Positions 11,420 to 22,562 are shown, counted from the first letter of the stretch. The stretch: DNA of 64,000 nt from Cyclina sinensis (GCA_012932295.1 JAAONU010000016.1:32592647-32656646); one strand, 5' to 3'. Notes: generated by a model not told the origin, from the sequence alone. A program made the numbers and translations.

Positions 11420-12182
11420 TGTACTATATTGTATCATAGTATCTAAGTATCAAAGACTTTATACTATATTGTAATAGTATCTTAGTATCAAAGACTTTAT
11501 ACTATATTGTTTCATAGTATCTTAGTATCAAAGACTTTATACTTATACTATATTGTAATAGTATCTTAGTATCAAAAACTTTATACTATATTGTATCATA
11601 GTATCTTAGTATCAAAGACTTTATACTATATTGTATCATAGTATCTTAGTATCAAAAACTTTATACTTATACTATATTGTAATAGTATCTTAGTATCAAA
11701 AACTTTATACTATATTGTAATAGTATCTTAGTATCAAAAACTTTATACCATATTGTAATAGTATCTTAGTATCAAAGACTTTATACTATATTGTATCATA
11801 GTATCTGAGTATCAAAGACTTTATACTATATTGTATCACAGTATCTTAGTATCAAAGACTTTATACTATATTGTATCATAGTATCTTAGTATCAAAGACT
11901 TTATACTATATTGTATCACAGTATCTGAGTATCAAAGACTTTATACTATATTGTATCATAGTATCTTAGTATCAAAGACTTTATACTATATTGTATCATA
12001 GTATCTTAGTATCAAAGACTTTATACTATATTGTATCACAGTATCTGAGTATCAAAGACTTTATACTATATTGTATCATAGTATCTTAGTATCAAAGACT
12101 TGATACTATATTGTATCATAGTATCTTAGTATCAAAGACTTTATACTATATTGTATCATAGTATCTTAGTATCAAAGACTTT
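11420..12182. repeat. 40-bp satellite, right block (about 19 units)
   Basis: Continuation of the 40-bp satellite in THG1L's last intron. Early units carry TAT-ACT insertions (CTTATACTTATACTATATTG) or lack the ATC of TATCATAG. From about 11760 onward most units are 40 bp, and variant units (CACAG / CTGAG) recur about every 120 bp, suggesting a three-unit higher-order repeat. Confidence 0.93.
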
Positions 12183-12389
12183 CACTTTTGATTAACAGTC
12201 TGGTTCAAGCAGATGTTAATTATCGTTTAAGTAAAATATGTTTGTTGTATTTGACCTTTTTTACAGATGTTGAACAACTGAGTAACAAAATTTTGACTAC
12301 TCTTTTTAGAAATTAAAAACAGATAAAAATGATTTTGGGTTTGAACTAAAGTTAGATCAAAAGTAAGTCACTTTTGTATTTTACTTTTA

Positions 12390-12600
12390 GCATTTATATT
12401 TTATTAAGGTCCCACTTAGAGGTCAAGCATCAAAACTGGTGTCTTTTTTCGTGTCCACTCCTTAACTTTGTTATTCCTTGATGGACTTTGAAATTTTTTG
12501 CAGAAATGTTAACATGATTGAATCATTCTTACGAATAAGGTCTGTACCTCAAAGGTCAGGGTCATACTTGGAGGTCAAATGTAAAAAATGTTTTTTTGTT
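12390..12600. repeat. Possible dispersed repeat fragment
   Basis: Text such as AAGGTCCCACTTAGAGGTCA and CTCAAAGGTCAGGGTCATAC resembles the AGGTCA-rich dispersed repeats also seen at 29.6 kb and 63 kb in this window. Boundaries are unclear. Confidence 0.3.
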
Positions 12601-12809
12601 TTTTTTAAAGAAACAACACTGATATGAAGTTCTTTAAACACTGCTGTAAATACATGTCAACGTTTGTGTATGGGAAGGACCAGCTGGAATGAGATATATG
12701 TTTTTGTTTCAAAAACGAACTATAGTTAATTTTGAAATATTTCAGCAGTTTAACTTCATGATGTCACTTTTAAATCTAAATTAAAGATATATTACTGTTT
12801 CTTCTGCAG

Positions 12810-13037
12810 GACATTGAGAATGGTGATCTTGACATGTCACTTCAGCTCAATTTGTTGGGGTCATCAACCAATAGGAGTCAGAGTGCAAGAGGTCAGACCA
12901 GGGGTGGGAGCTCAATGAGAAGCCCAGTAATGGGCAAGAAATTCACACGGCCAGATATACAAAGACTTCATGTGGATTTGATAGGAGAGCAGTTTTGGAC
13001 TGATAATCCAGAAATTTTAAACCCACCTAAAAGATAG
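12810..13037 (+). CDS. THG1L: THG1L last coding exon with stop
   Basis: Acceptor TTTCTTCTGCAG, frame continuous from the previous exon, TAG stop at 13035-13037. It starts DIENGDLDMSLQL, passes through a Ser/Arg/Gly-rich linker (about residues 18-45 of the exon) that looks longer than in human THG1L, and ends with LHVDLIGEQFWTDNPEILNP, then PKR. The ending matches the human C-terminus (DIIGDAFWKEHPEIL). The linker is the least conserved part of the family, so its extension is unlikely to matter for catalysis. Confidence 0.93.
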   Translation, partial: DIENGDLDMSLQLNLLGSSTNRSQSARGQTRGGSSMRSPVMGKKFTRPDIQRLHVDLIGEQFWTDNPEILNPPKR

Positions 13038-15649
13038 GTTCATTTTATATCCAGGTCAGGTTATGTAATAGACAGTCACCAGTTTGGTAAATTAAGTTGA
13101 AGAAGGAGATAGAAAAGATGTATTGGATTTAATGTGGCTTGCTGAGTGTCCAAGTGCTATGACTGTTAAAATGTCTTTGTAAAGTGAAACACAGTTCACC
13201 GAGCTGATAGTATCTTATTGCTATGTAGAGCAGTGTTTTTCAGATGGAACTATTTGATATGTCTATAGAGACCAGGATGTATTTTATACACAACTGTTAT
13301 GTCGTGAAGAACGTTTTCACATTGTACAAAAATAACTATAAGACTTTTAAACAAATCAACATAAAGTTTTAATTGATTAAACATGACTTCAGTGGACATT
13401 CATGTATACAAGAAATATATTTTCTGCCACTACACACAGTCTATTTGTATCAACAATTTTTACAAGAAATCCTATATTAGAAAGGCAGGGTGGGCAAAGG
13501 GCAGAAACTCTTCCTTAGAATTTGACAAAATGGCTGATATTATAGCTTGGATTGTTTGTCAGTTTAATTGAATATGCATTTTTTTCAGTGCAGAAACGGA
13601 TATTATGTAAATCAAAATTTTGTTAGTTTGTTGAATTATGTCATATTGAAATGCAATATTATATTTTTTTGACTAGTAATATATACATTTGTATTTGAAT
13701 TCTTGTTTTGTTTGAACCTATTTACTCTATTTTTGCTATGAACTTCTTTTCCTTACTAACTTTTTTTTACAGTTATATATGCCTGAGAGTGTGGTCCATT
13801 CATCCATTAGCAGAGTGTTGGGAATGCAACTCCTTATTCAGGTCCTGCTGGACTTTGCTTAAAATAACCATAACTACCAATGTTTTTCATTAGAAGTGAA
13901 TCTTTGATAATTTTCATGTAGCTGCTATGGTCTGGACTAGTCTTTTATTCTAGGATTATATTATACTTTTAGAAAATCTTGTGGATGCAACTTATACAGT
14001 TTTTGAAACATTTTATGATAGACCAATAGAGATGTATACACAAATGTCGCTGGCATTTGCTAACATGTCTGTCAATCTAACCTGTCTGTTACCAGAATGT
14101 TTGGAATGCATAATTGTAAATAATGTTGTAGAGGCAGTGGTGTTGAAACAAGTAAATGAGTGCTAAGTTGGTACATTCTAATCTGAATACAAAATATGAT
14201 TATAACAAACTGCCTCTTTTCTACAAATCTCCTTGGAAGAACATCCCTCTTAGTGCTTTTGTTTTCTTTAGTAAGAGAGCTTGGAATTCTGTTTCTTTGT
14301 TCATAAACAAGGCAATTAGACAAATTGAACACTCAAGAAACAAGAGCTTATTGGTACTGCTTTAACTTTACAGAAACAGAGGTACTGCAGCAAACAGTGA
14401 GACAGTATTTACTTCAATTGGTTGCAATCAATTTAAAAATGCAGTCATTTTACAAAGGAGGTGTCAGTTAGAACACAGAGAAGAGTTTTTACAAGCATTG
14501 ATTTAGTGTAACTTTGTTTAGATGATCTGTGGACCTGAGAAAAATTTAGGGAACTCCTGTTAAACTTGGTTAAAACTAAGTTGAAGGAGACCCGAAGTAA
14601 CCTCGCATGAGATGTACCCAAACTACAAACCTACAATATATATCAAGTTAAGGTCAAATAGCTGGTAGACAGATAGACAGACTGGTTCCAATATTACATT
14701 TTAAGGAAGGCATAATTTTTATATCCTTGAAAGAACGTATAATTATTTGTAACATATCATCTGTCTGTCTGTCTGTTAACCTTTTCTAAGGGGGGGATAA
14801 CTTCTCAACAGTTTCATCTGATTGCAATAATTCTTGCTAATCATTATACATATTAAAAGTGGGTGTGTATGACATACTTTTTACACTAGGTTCGACTCGT
14901 GCATTCTGGAGTTATCAGTCCTTAGATATAAAAGATTTATTTGGTAGTACAGGGATTTTACATTCTGAAGTTGTATACGCTTGTATGTAGACTATATATA
15001 AAGCACCTTGGGCAGCCTAATGCAGTGAAGTACTTTTACAGTTCTGCATCAAGTTATTAATGAAACTCGGCACGCTTTATATACATAATGTCTAGGTTTA
15101 CATGGCATACTGTTTTGCTATTTTGCCCTTTGATATGACGGATGTAAATAGATTATAATACATGTTTATGGAACCATTTGCAGTAAACTATTTCTACAGT
15201 TTTCAGCCAATATTCCACAATTAAAATTCATTGGCAGTCATATACCATATTGCCATTATATACTGTTACAACTTTATATATAGGACTATTTATTATAGTC
15301 TCATACATATACAGTGTATAGGTATCACAATTTTACAGAAACGTGACCATTCTCTAATAGAATTACAAGAGACTTGAAGTAATATACAAAAGACATGTGA
15401 CTTATAACTGTACAAAGAATACTTTATACATTCAGTAAAAAACATATAGTAGTTGCTTATCAACAGTGAAATATATTAAAATGTTAACATAAACATAAAA
15501 CACAAAAGGGCGCAAACACGTATTATTTAAAAATGTTTTAATAAATCATTAATCCTTTTGATCAGATAAAAGAAGACCTGATTTGCAGCAAGTATATGTT
15601 TTTGATCAACGAATTTTATGCATGTAAAAAAGGGCATTATTTACACATC
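13038..15649. other. THG1L 3' flank and intergenic DNA
   Basis: The first few hundred bases are probably THG1L 3' UTR. Beyond that I see only short frames without motifs and a small CTGT run at about 14760. No gene supported. Confidence 0.4.
13376..13381 (+). promoter_or_regulatory. Candidate polyadenylation signal for THG1L
   Basis: ATTAAA about 340 bases after the THG1L stop. I saw no AATAAA in the first kilobase downstream. Weak single-motif evidence. Confidence 0.25.
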
Positions 15650-16900
15650 AAAAGTGCTCATTTCTGTAAAATATTAAAACAGGTTTTGGCTGTAATCCTT
15701 ATCAGTTGTGGGTTTGAGAATAAATGAACAAGTTTATCAATGTCACTAATTTGTATAAACAATGGAAATATCTGTTCCACTTTCATATACAGATCCTGTC
15801 TGAAACTATCGTTCATCTGGCAGTTAAAAAGAACATGACATTCATCTTCTACAATATTACAAAAAATGCATTTTCTGTCATTTGTAGTGTCTGATTTATC
15901 ATTATTATAAGTGAGAATTCACCACAGCAGAACATAAAAATATCTCTAGAAACTGAAGCAGATCGAAAAATGAACTATTTTACTTTTAGATGGGTTTACC
16001 ATCATACTATTCTGGCACACCAAAAATTTAATTTGTCTAACAAAAATGTAAATCTTGTTTGTTTTCAGCGATTAAAACAATATCATCAGCATATATTAAC
16101 ATACAAATCACGTCCTCGTCAATTAGTATTCAAGTATTGAATGATTTCAAAAATAATACAAGGTCATGAACGCGCAGGGGAGATAACATGCATACACGTC
16201 ACACGCATCCCTGACGTAATCCACATTTTACCTCAAACCAGTCCGTATTAACTATTAAGACCGTTTACTCTCACACATGAAGAGCGGATGTGGTCCAGTG
16301 GTAACGCGCTGGACTGGTATACCAGGGGTCCCGAGTTCGATCCCCCGCTCCTCCACTAACATTACTAATAGTCTCGAGGTCCCAAGTATCAGTGCTAAAC
16401 ACTGAGCATGTAAAAGAACCAGGGGTGTCTCTGGAATGGGATGCTTCCTGTATCTTGCACTACCCCCTTAACATAAAATAACTAATCTCTTCAGGGGGCG
16501 TCGGTCATATGGGCAACCGGTACCAACGGTAAATAAGCTCAAATAGATAGAAACATTATGAAACAGTAGTGTATAAGGAGTTAATTGCTAAAAACAATTT
16601 ACCAGTATGTAAACATTGCCATAATTTCGATATATCTATTAAATCGTATTTTTGAAATCAATAAATGCACAATATGTCGGCTGTCTATGTTTACGTCTGG
16701 TTTTCTAATATATTTGTTTAAGAAGATAACTGGTCTAAAGTACCACGTTTTTTTTTTCGAAAGCCGTTTTGTTCATCAGCTATTTTATTATTATCCTCAC
16801 ACCATTTACTCAAACTAGTATTTAAAATACTGCAGTAATATGTTTGGAAAGTACCTTGTAACACAGTGTTCGAACTGGTAACATCCAACATCTTTCTTCA
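15650..16900 (-). pseudogene. Decayed non-LTR retrotransposon (LINE) reverse transcriptase
   Basis: Read on the minus strand, the segment keeps the order of reverse-transcriptase landmarks despite frameshifts and stops. First comes a fingers segment (LSKWCEDNNKIADEQNGFRK near 16800-16740). Then CAFIDFKN (domain A, near 16660), FEVKCGLRQGC followed by LSPL (domain B, near 16230-16170), the catalytic box YADD (16093-16082), and VNPSKSKIVHF (near 15980). Near the 3' end is a C-x2-C...D-E-C-H...C segment (KCIFCNIVEDECHVLFNC, about 15870-15820). Domains A and C are closer to normal spacing once the SINE at 16284-16557 is removed. A deletion between the SKSK box and the Cys/His segment is likely. 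The element is dead. Its clade is not assignable by eye. Confidence 0.85.
16284..16557 (+). mobile_element. tRNA-derived SINE nested in the LINE
   Basis: The head is tRNA-like: AGCGGATGTGGTCCAGTGGT (A box) about 40 bases before GAGTTCGATCC (B box, about 16332-16342), ending CCCGCTCCTCC. The cloverleaf has several mismatches in acceptor and T stems and carries an unrelated 3' body of about 200 bp ending in an A-rich tail (AAATAGATAGAAACATT). It is therefore a SINE rather than a functional tRNA gene. It interrupts the reverse transcriptase between domains A and B, so it inserted after the LINE. Confidence 0.82.
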
Positions 16901-17153
16901 TAAGTAGTTATAGATTATTATATCACAGACAACTTGTTTTAAACGAAAGATGGTACTGTACTATTTAAAGTTATTAATTATGTTATGTTATTTAAAGACA
17001 GGCAAGTCATTGCAGTCCAACAAGATGACGTCTGCTGCAAACAATCGTACCATTTATGCGGAATTAAAATACATTTCAAAGAGTTTTAGGGCTGTAAGAA
17101 AAAAACTGTGTATTTAAGCACGCTGTGGTGACTGTACAAATTGATATTTAAGA

Positions 17154-17159
17154 TTTATT
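17154..17159 (-). promoter_or_regulatory. Candidate polyadenylation signal, minus-strand secreted-protein gene
   Basis: AATAAA on the minus strand about 190 bases after the TAA stop of the coding exon at 17405-17350. Position is plausible for a short 3' UTR. Confidence 0.4.
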
Positions 17160-17349
17160 GCAGCATTTTACCATTCTCCTTTCTGAGAAACAATGTTCAC
17201 ATGTAACTGGATCGGAAAGAAAATATATCTTCTCCGAAGATCATGAATTTTGAAGAGACACTGCAAAAGATTGTTCATTGAATCTACAGGCCATGTATAA
17301 CATACAAGCAATTACATATATTTGCGAATGTTTTACTTGTAATTTACAT

Positions 17350-17405
17350 TTACATTTCACATAAACAGACTGGCGATTCTTGCACCATTGGACAGTACTC
17401 GAAAT
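17350..17405 (-). CDS. Small secreted protein A, last coding exon
   Basis: On the minus strand, the strong acceptor CGTTCTTTTTCAG is followed by AT-TTC-GAG-TAC-TGT. With the T left over from the exon at 18864 this gives Y-FEYCPMVQESPVCLCEM and a TAA stop (17352-17350). The phase matches the upstream donor exactly. The joined protein has 73 residues. The three cysteines lie in this exon, and the ending C-x(8)-C-L-C resembles the last exon of the divergent gene at 30945 (C-x(10)-C-L). The join across a 1.46-kb intron is inferred from splice signals and phase, without transcript data. Confidence 0.6.
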
Positions 17406-18149
17406 CTGAAAAAGAACGAAAGTTTAATAATTTTTATTTTACTTCTGTGTTCAGTTCATTTCTAAACACACATCTACGAACTATACACCAATCTATAAGG
17501 TCTGTTAGGGATTTAAAAGTCCCAAAATGTGAGAAGAAAGCAAACCCAAGATTGTCTACATTCACAATCTTTACACCCAGGAATTTCAGTTTTACTCGGT
17601 GCAGTTGTTTTAATTGCAAAATATTCTAATGAAAATGCACATCCAAATTTATTAAAAGACTCAAGGGTTGTTTTTGTCGTGTGATAAAAAGAATCTGATA
17701 CTTGCTAACATTTCATGTAAACTTTTATTCAACTTGTCCGGGAATAATGTTATTAAGCTCAACAGAGGCTCACTCAATAAAACTTTCCTGAAGCCGTTGA
17801 TTAAGAGTTTTTATTATACCTCACGTAAACTTTTTCCTATATAGCCTAATGTGACGTCACATGGTGTTATTTCGATCTATCCTCCTGGAAATGAATATCA
17901 CCCGGTCAATAATTTTTTGCAATATTCGCCAGGGGCGAGTAATCTATATAGACTTAAGAAAACGTAATGTTCTAGTTCTCTTCCCTGGCCGCTCTGCTCT
18001 ACGTGCCTCAGACGCTTGCAATGTGCACTACAGTGTATAAAGCCTCTTGCAATACAGACTAGCTGACCAAACGTCTTGATAACACAGACTTACCAAACGA
18101 CAATTGATGATAAAATGGCGGTGAAAAATTACATTAAAATGTTGGTTCG

Positions 18150-18408
18150 ATATAATAAAAAAACATGTCTCTCAGGGTTATAGTGCATATTAGCAACCCT
18201 TGAACCTAAAAAACACCCAAGGCGGATAACAACCCTTGACTGAAATAACACCCGAGACGGAGTATACATTATAACCCTGAGAGACATGTGTTTTTCCGCC
18301 TCGGGTGTTATTTCAGTTCAAGGGTTGCTATCCGCATTGGGTGTTATTTCAGTTCAAGGGTTGCTTATTTGCACTATTACCCTGGGAGACATGTGTTTTT
18401 TATAATAT
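18150..18408. mobile_element. Fold-back repeat
   Basis: The left arm (AACATGTCTCTCAGGGTTAT, then AGTGCAT...AGCAACCCTTGAAC) and the right arm (GTTCAAGGGTTGC...TGCACTATTACCCTGGGAGA, then CATGT) are inverted copies of about 55 bp. An extra inverted copy of the outer part sits at 18268-18297 and the middle repeats TTCAAGGGTTGC plus GGTGTTATTTCAG. It lies inside the intron of secreted protein A. Confidence 0.8.
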
Positions 18409-18493
18409 GCAATGAAAACTCGTGCCAGATCGTATATAAAATATACCTGTTGGTTAAAACTATCCACAGCACGGGTTTTCCGTGACAACGAAG

Positions 18494-18578
18494 ATGCCAT
18501 TTCCTCTAAGAGTGGCATTGTCGGTATGTGCGGTTGTCCTTCTGAAGAACTGCGACAGAATCAAGGATAGAAACACGG
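18494..18578 (+). CDS. Possible signal-peptide exon on the plus strand (weak)
   Basis: An ATG at 18494 opens MPFPLRVALSVCAVVLLKNC, then DRIKDRNT, followed by a possible donor GTACTG. A TATA-like TATATAAAAT lies at about 18432-18441, some 55 bases upstream of the ATG. If the donor is unused, the frame runs to 50 codons. It sits inside the intron of the opposite-strand gene and no matching downstream exon was found. It may well be chance. Confidence 0.2.
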
Positions 18579-18863
18579 GTACTGAAACAAACAATAACAA
18601 ACTTTGCAATCTAGCGGGGAAAGGCTATAAAGTATCACAGAACTGATTTTGCACATATTCAAAAGTCTAAAATTTAACAGCAGTTAAGTGTTATGCAATG
18701 ACCAAATAAAACTTATAACGTTCAGGGCAAACGTTTTATTTAGCGGCCAAATCTTCAAAGTAACATATATATATTTGTCAGCATTTTACCCAATCATTTA
18801 TTTTTCATTTCTAACATTTATAATGCAGACACTAAAACGAAAAGAATGAAGTGTGATACTTAC

Positions 18864-19036
18864 AGACACTGTCAACCTTTTTGTAAACAACAGGAACGGG
18901 TACATATTTTTCTGTCTTGTAGTGTGGGTCGTCATAACCATGATGCAAATACTGGGAGCTTATCTGCATACCCAAGGACAGGCCGACACACAGTAGAACA
19001 CAAACCGTAAACAGAGAGCTGTATTTCATAGTTTAC
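18864..19036 (-). CDS. Small secreted protein A, signal-peptide exon
   Basis: The ATG is at 19029-19027, only 7 bases after a splice acceptor (TTTATTTTAG on the minus strand), so a non-coding 5' exon must precede it. The first 20 residues, MKYSSLFTVCVLLCVGLSLG, are a textbook signal peptide. The mature part continues MQISSQYLHHGYDDPHYKTE and KYVPVPVVYKKVDSV. Donor GTAAGT follows a single T, so the intron is phase 1. No known domain. The Tyr/Val/Pro-rich stretch recalls secreted mantle or byssal proteins in general composition only. I do not recognise the family. Confidence 0.65.
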
Positions 19037-19904
19037 CTAAAATAAAGCACTAGTTCTTAATGTAAACTGAAATGATCGATCAGTTTGTTGTTGTTTTTTC
19101 TCTCTATTGAACTTGATTAGTCAGTCCCCAGGTATTCAGCACACATGTGAAGGCATGTACAATGATTTCTTTTCTTTAGTCTGAAAGTCTAGTCACTTTT
19201 TCAGTTGAGCTAAGCAAAAAGAATTTTGAGGCATTCATTATTATAAGAGCTTTTTTTTCTTTTATAACAGTCAGTGTTATTTATGGGCTCTTGTAGATAT
19301 TTGGCGTTGGGTGGAATTCTACAGGAACTCAGTATGCTAGAATTGTTGCAGTTGTTAAAATCATCAGTTGTACTCCTGTTTTACACATGGTTACGAGACA
19401 TTTAATTCAGTACTCGTCCTCAAGTGACCGTTAATTTGCCAATGCTTTTCTTTTTGCATAATTCAGTACAATATATGTCCTTGAAAAAAACCTACCGTTG
19501 TAACAGCAGAAAATGTTTCTATATTTTCTTTATCATATATGGCCAAATTTTATTACTAGATAGTTAAATATGCTTGTGATTGTTGTTTTGACATAAATAA
19601 AACTTCGATGAGATCTTACTTACATTAACATTCTGTTAACAAATGTTTTGGAATACTGCATACTGCATAATTAAAGGTGCTACAATAAACAGCATTTCAT
19701 GGAGAGATGTGGGTGCTGTGAGTAGTCAAACCTTTTTGTCTTGATCTTGGGAAATAATGAGCTAATTTTGAGTTGGCTATATCCCAAGTCTTACCCTTTG
19801 TAACTGATTTTGCTTGTATCCAAAATATCAAGAATTTGTGAGCACTGGAATATTTCAACTAGCCGTGCAGATCTTTTATCCTAAATCAGTCAGACTTAAA
19901 TAAC

Positions 19905-20350
19905 GCCAGACCTGTTGTGACATTTTAACATCGACATTTCATTATTTTAATTTTAAAGTTTCACGAATTCTACTTCATTAGAAGTCAGCAACGTGATTTC
20001 TTGAAATGACTGCAATGTTTCACGAATTCGCACTAAATCTTTGATTTCCCTATTTTACCATTTCAACTTCATAATTTCACAATTGCACGATTTTTTGAAT
20101 GAACGATTTCACCTTCGAAGTCATGAAATGGAAACCATGAAATCGTGAATTCTGTAACTCATGAAATAATGGTGCCATTGAGGAAAAAATATAAAGTCGT
20201 GAAATTCTAAGAATGAAGTGGAAAAAATCGTGAATTATGAAATCGTTAAATTCTAAGTTAAAATCGTTAAATTGTTAATTCTTGAATTCTTGAAATCGTG
20301 CAATTTTGAATATGAAATACTAAGTTGAAATGTCACAACGGGTATTTCGT
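19905..20350. mobile_element. Imperfect-palindrome MITE, about 445 bp
   Basis: The ends are inverted: CCTGTTGTGACATTTTAAC at 19911 and, read in reverse from 20345, CCCGTTGTGACATTTCAAC. The interior is a run of short inverted phrases (TTTCACGAATTC, GAAATCGTGAATTC and similar), so the whole element folds on itself. No coding content. It lies between the first coding exon of secreted protein A and the inferred 5' region of the gene pair. Confidence 0.75.
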
Positions 20351-20964
20351 TTTAGAACAAATAAAAGCTTATACAGGTCCTATATTTGAATTTTATTTGC
20401 CAGATGAATACAATTAATAAAAATAAATTGAAATTTAAAATTTGACATAAATTAATAAAAATATAATCGTGAAAACTAATAACTTTTAGCCCCCTGACAG
20501 AATCACGTTTTGACCTTTTCAGAAAATGTTGAATTAAATTTCATTAAACGTTGACCGTTCTGTGTATGAAACAGAAAAATAAGACATGATTTCCGTAGGT
20601 TCTGTTTATTTCTACAGGCAAATAATGGCTATATGCGTTACCATTTCCCCCCACATAACAGTCCTAGTAGGTCTTCTCTAAAGAAATTAATTACAGAATA
20701 AACTTCATATTTGATCAATGTATGAATACGTTCAAATCAGTATCGGATTCAACTACAATTCTTATATTTTCTATTTTTGTTGTTGTTTTAATTGCTTTCA
20801 AAATATTAATCTTTACGATATACCTTATGCCAAAATTATGAATGAACAATAAATTCTAATATTTTACCTTTAATAGTTTATTACTTGTGGATGAAAAGAA
20901 CCCCAGGTTAAACGACAACACACGTTTTGCAGTTGGTATAAAATACGTATAGTAATAAACTTAC

Positions 20965-21015
20965 CTTTAATCTTTCAACGTGTAGGCGAAATGTTACTGT
21001 TCAGTCAAATACCCT
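20965..21015 (-). other. Candidate non-coding 5' exon of secreted protein A
   Basis: On the minus strand GATTAAAG is followed by GTAAGT (20964-20959), a strong donor. An acceptor-like TTTATTATTTTCAG ends about 50 bases upstream, so this may be a 51-bp internal UTR exon or part of a longer first exon. It would splice to the acceptor at 19037-19038, just before the ATG. Inferred from splice signals only. Confidence 0.35.
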
Positions 21016-21039
21016 GAAAATAATAAACCGGAAGCCATT

Positions 21040-21160
21040 ACCAGAAATACAACATGATTTTGACAGGTCCGACATATTTGTCTGACGGATTGACAAGGAG
21101 TTTGGTACCTGGGTTTTCACGCGACACACTTTCATCCTTTTTCCACACGGACTTTCAGAG
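21040..21160 (+). other. Candidate non-coding first exon of secreted protein B
   Basis: CACACGGACTTTCAGAG is followed by the donor GTAAGAAG at 21161. An untranslated exon is required because the ATG-bearing exon begins at an acceptor (21521-21522). The 5' limit is not determined. It lies within about 200 bp of the oppositely directed UTR exon at 20965-21015. Confidence 0.35.
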
Positions 21161-21522
21161 GTAAGAAGTATTTCTACTTCTTTCATCCTTTGGTTTTGTC
21201 TTTTACTCCTTTTTTTGCATAAGTTGTGTTTGTTGTAACAATTTGGTTGTAGTAGTGATAATAGCTATGTGTTTTTGTAACGTGAAACAACGAAATAATA
21301 TTAACATTTTACATTTTTTTAAAAAGGCCTTTGCAAAACAATTAAAAATTTTGTATAAAAATGTTACTAGTTTGTTCATTGCTTCTATTTCAACAATGTA
21401 ACAGTTTGTCTTGTCAAAGCATAATTTGTAGATTTCAACTAAACTAAATATGTAACCTATTGTGTTGTATAGAGGTAATCTGTGGATTTCCCCTCGATCT
21501 TTCTTCATCCTTTCTTTTGTAG

Positions 21523-21654
21523 ACGCTTCAGTTATGAAAATACTTCATTTACTATTGATCGTTGGGACCGTCTATGTTATGGACGTCTCGTCACAATTTG
21601 AGCCGGTTGTTGTCGAGGTTCCGGGACTGTTTGGAAGGTTCGGAGGATATATAT
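21523..21654 (+). CDS. Small secreted protein B, signal-peptide exon
   Basis: The acceptor CATCCTTTCTTTTGTAG precedes 11 bases of leader and the ATG at 21534. The start MKILHLLLIVGTVYVMDVSS is a signal peptide. The mature part begins QFEPVVVEVPGLFGRFGGYI. Donor GTAAGT follows a lone T, so the intron is phase 1, exactly as in secreted protein A. No known domain is recognised. The mature N-terminus is rich in Val, Gly and Phe. Confidence 0.65.
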
Positions 21655-22562
21655 GTAAGTTTCAGGATTTAATGAATGGGTGCGTTTGTTTTTTACCCGA
21701 ATTCTTTGTTTCAATAGCACACAATTTTTGAAATCTTCGTAGTGCATGAAATTAAATGTGTATCGACCAAGAAACGCCATTAATCCATTGTTATTTTAGC
21801 CGCGTTTATAGTTCAAAAAGTGAAAATATAAATAAAGCAGACTTTTATCTACATGAGGAGTATATTTATATGATTTTAATAGTCAACTCTGCTATGTTCA
21901 TTCTTCCTGTCACTTTCTTTTTTGTCTTTTGATGTAACGCCTTGACTAAAAATGGTGACAAAAAAATGTTGCCTCTGGTGTTTTCATCTAGTGTCTGTTA
22001 AAATGTCATTTTCACACAGGATATATCTCTACAGTCGCAGGAAAGTGGTTAGTTTGCAAACATTATTCAATGCTCTATTCAATTATACGTTTTATGAATT
22101 GCTCACAAATGACTGTATGAACCTATATTTACCTTATTGTCAGGTGACCAGAATAGTGCACTTTAGGAAGTTTTAACCCCTTCCTTGTTATCTAAGTGTG
22201 ACCCTTGGAGCAAAGTTTTCTATCTAAGTCACGGGGTCTTAGTCGCACGGGTTGTAAATACCTATGTTAACAGTCAAGTCACATTTGTAAGATTTTAATA
22301 GATTCAACAGTACCTCTTTAAAAAGTCACATTTAATTACAACTTCCATTAGGCATTTATATTATTTCATAACAACTTGTACTTTGCAAGCAGGTAAACAA
22401 ATAGAACAGAACAGAGGACAAAAGTTATCAATTTAGGACTTAAACATAGATCATCATCCATACATCCTTAAAAAGGTAAACAGATGCATCAATAATACAT
22501 GAACACCTTCTTATATTGCTCAGGTCTGAAAAATTCAAAATAACCATTTACAAGTATACATA

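Noticed and set aside
16284..16356. Functional tRNA gene (anticodon GGT, Thr)
   Set aside because: Acceptor and T stems have several mismatches and the sequence continues into a SINE body with an A-rich tail, so it is a tRNA-derived retroelement.
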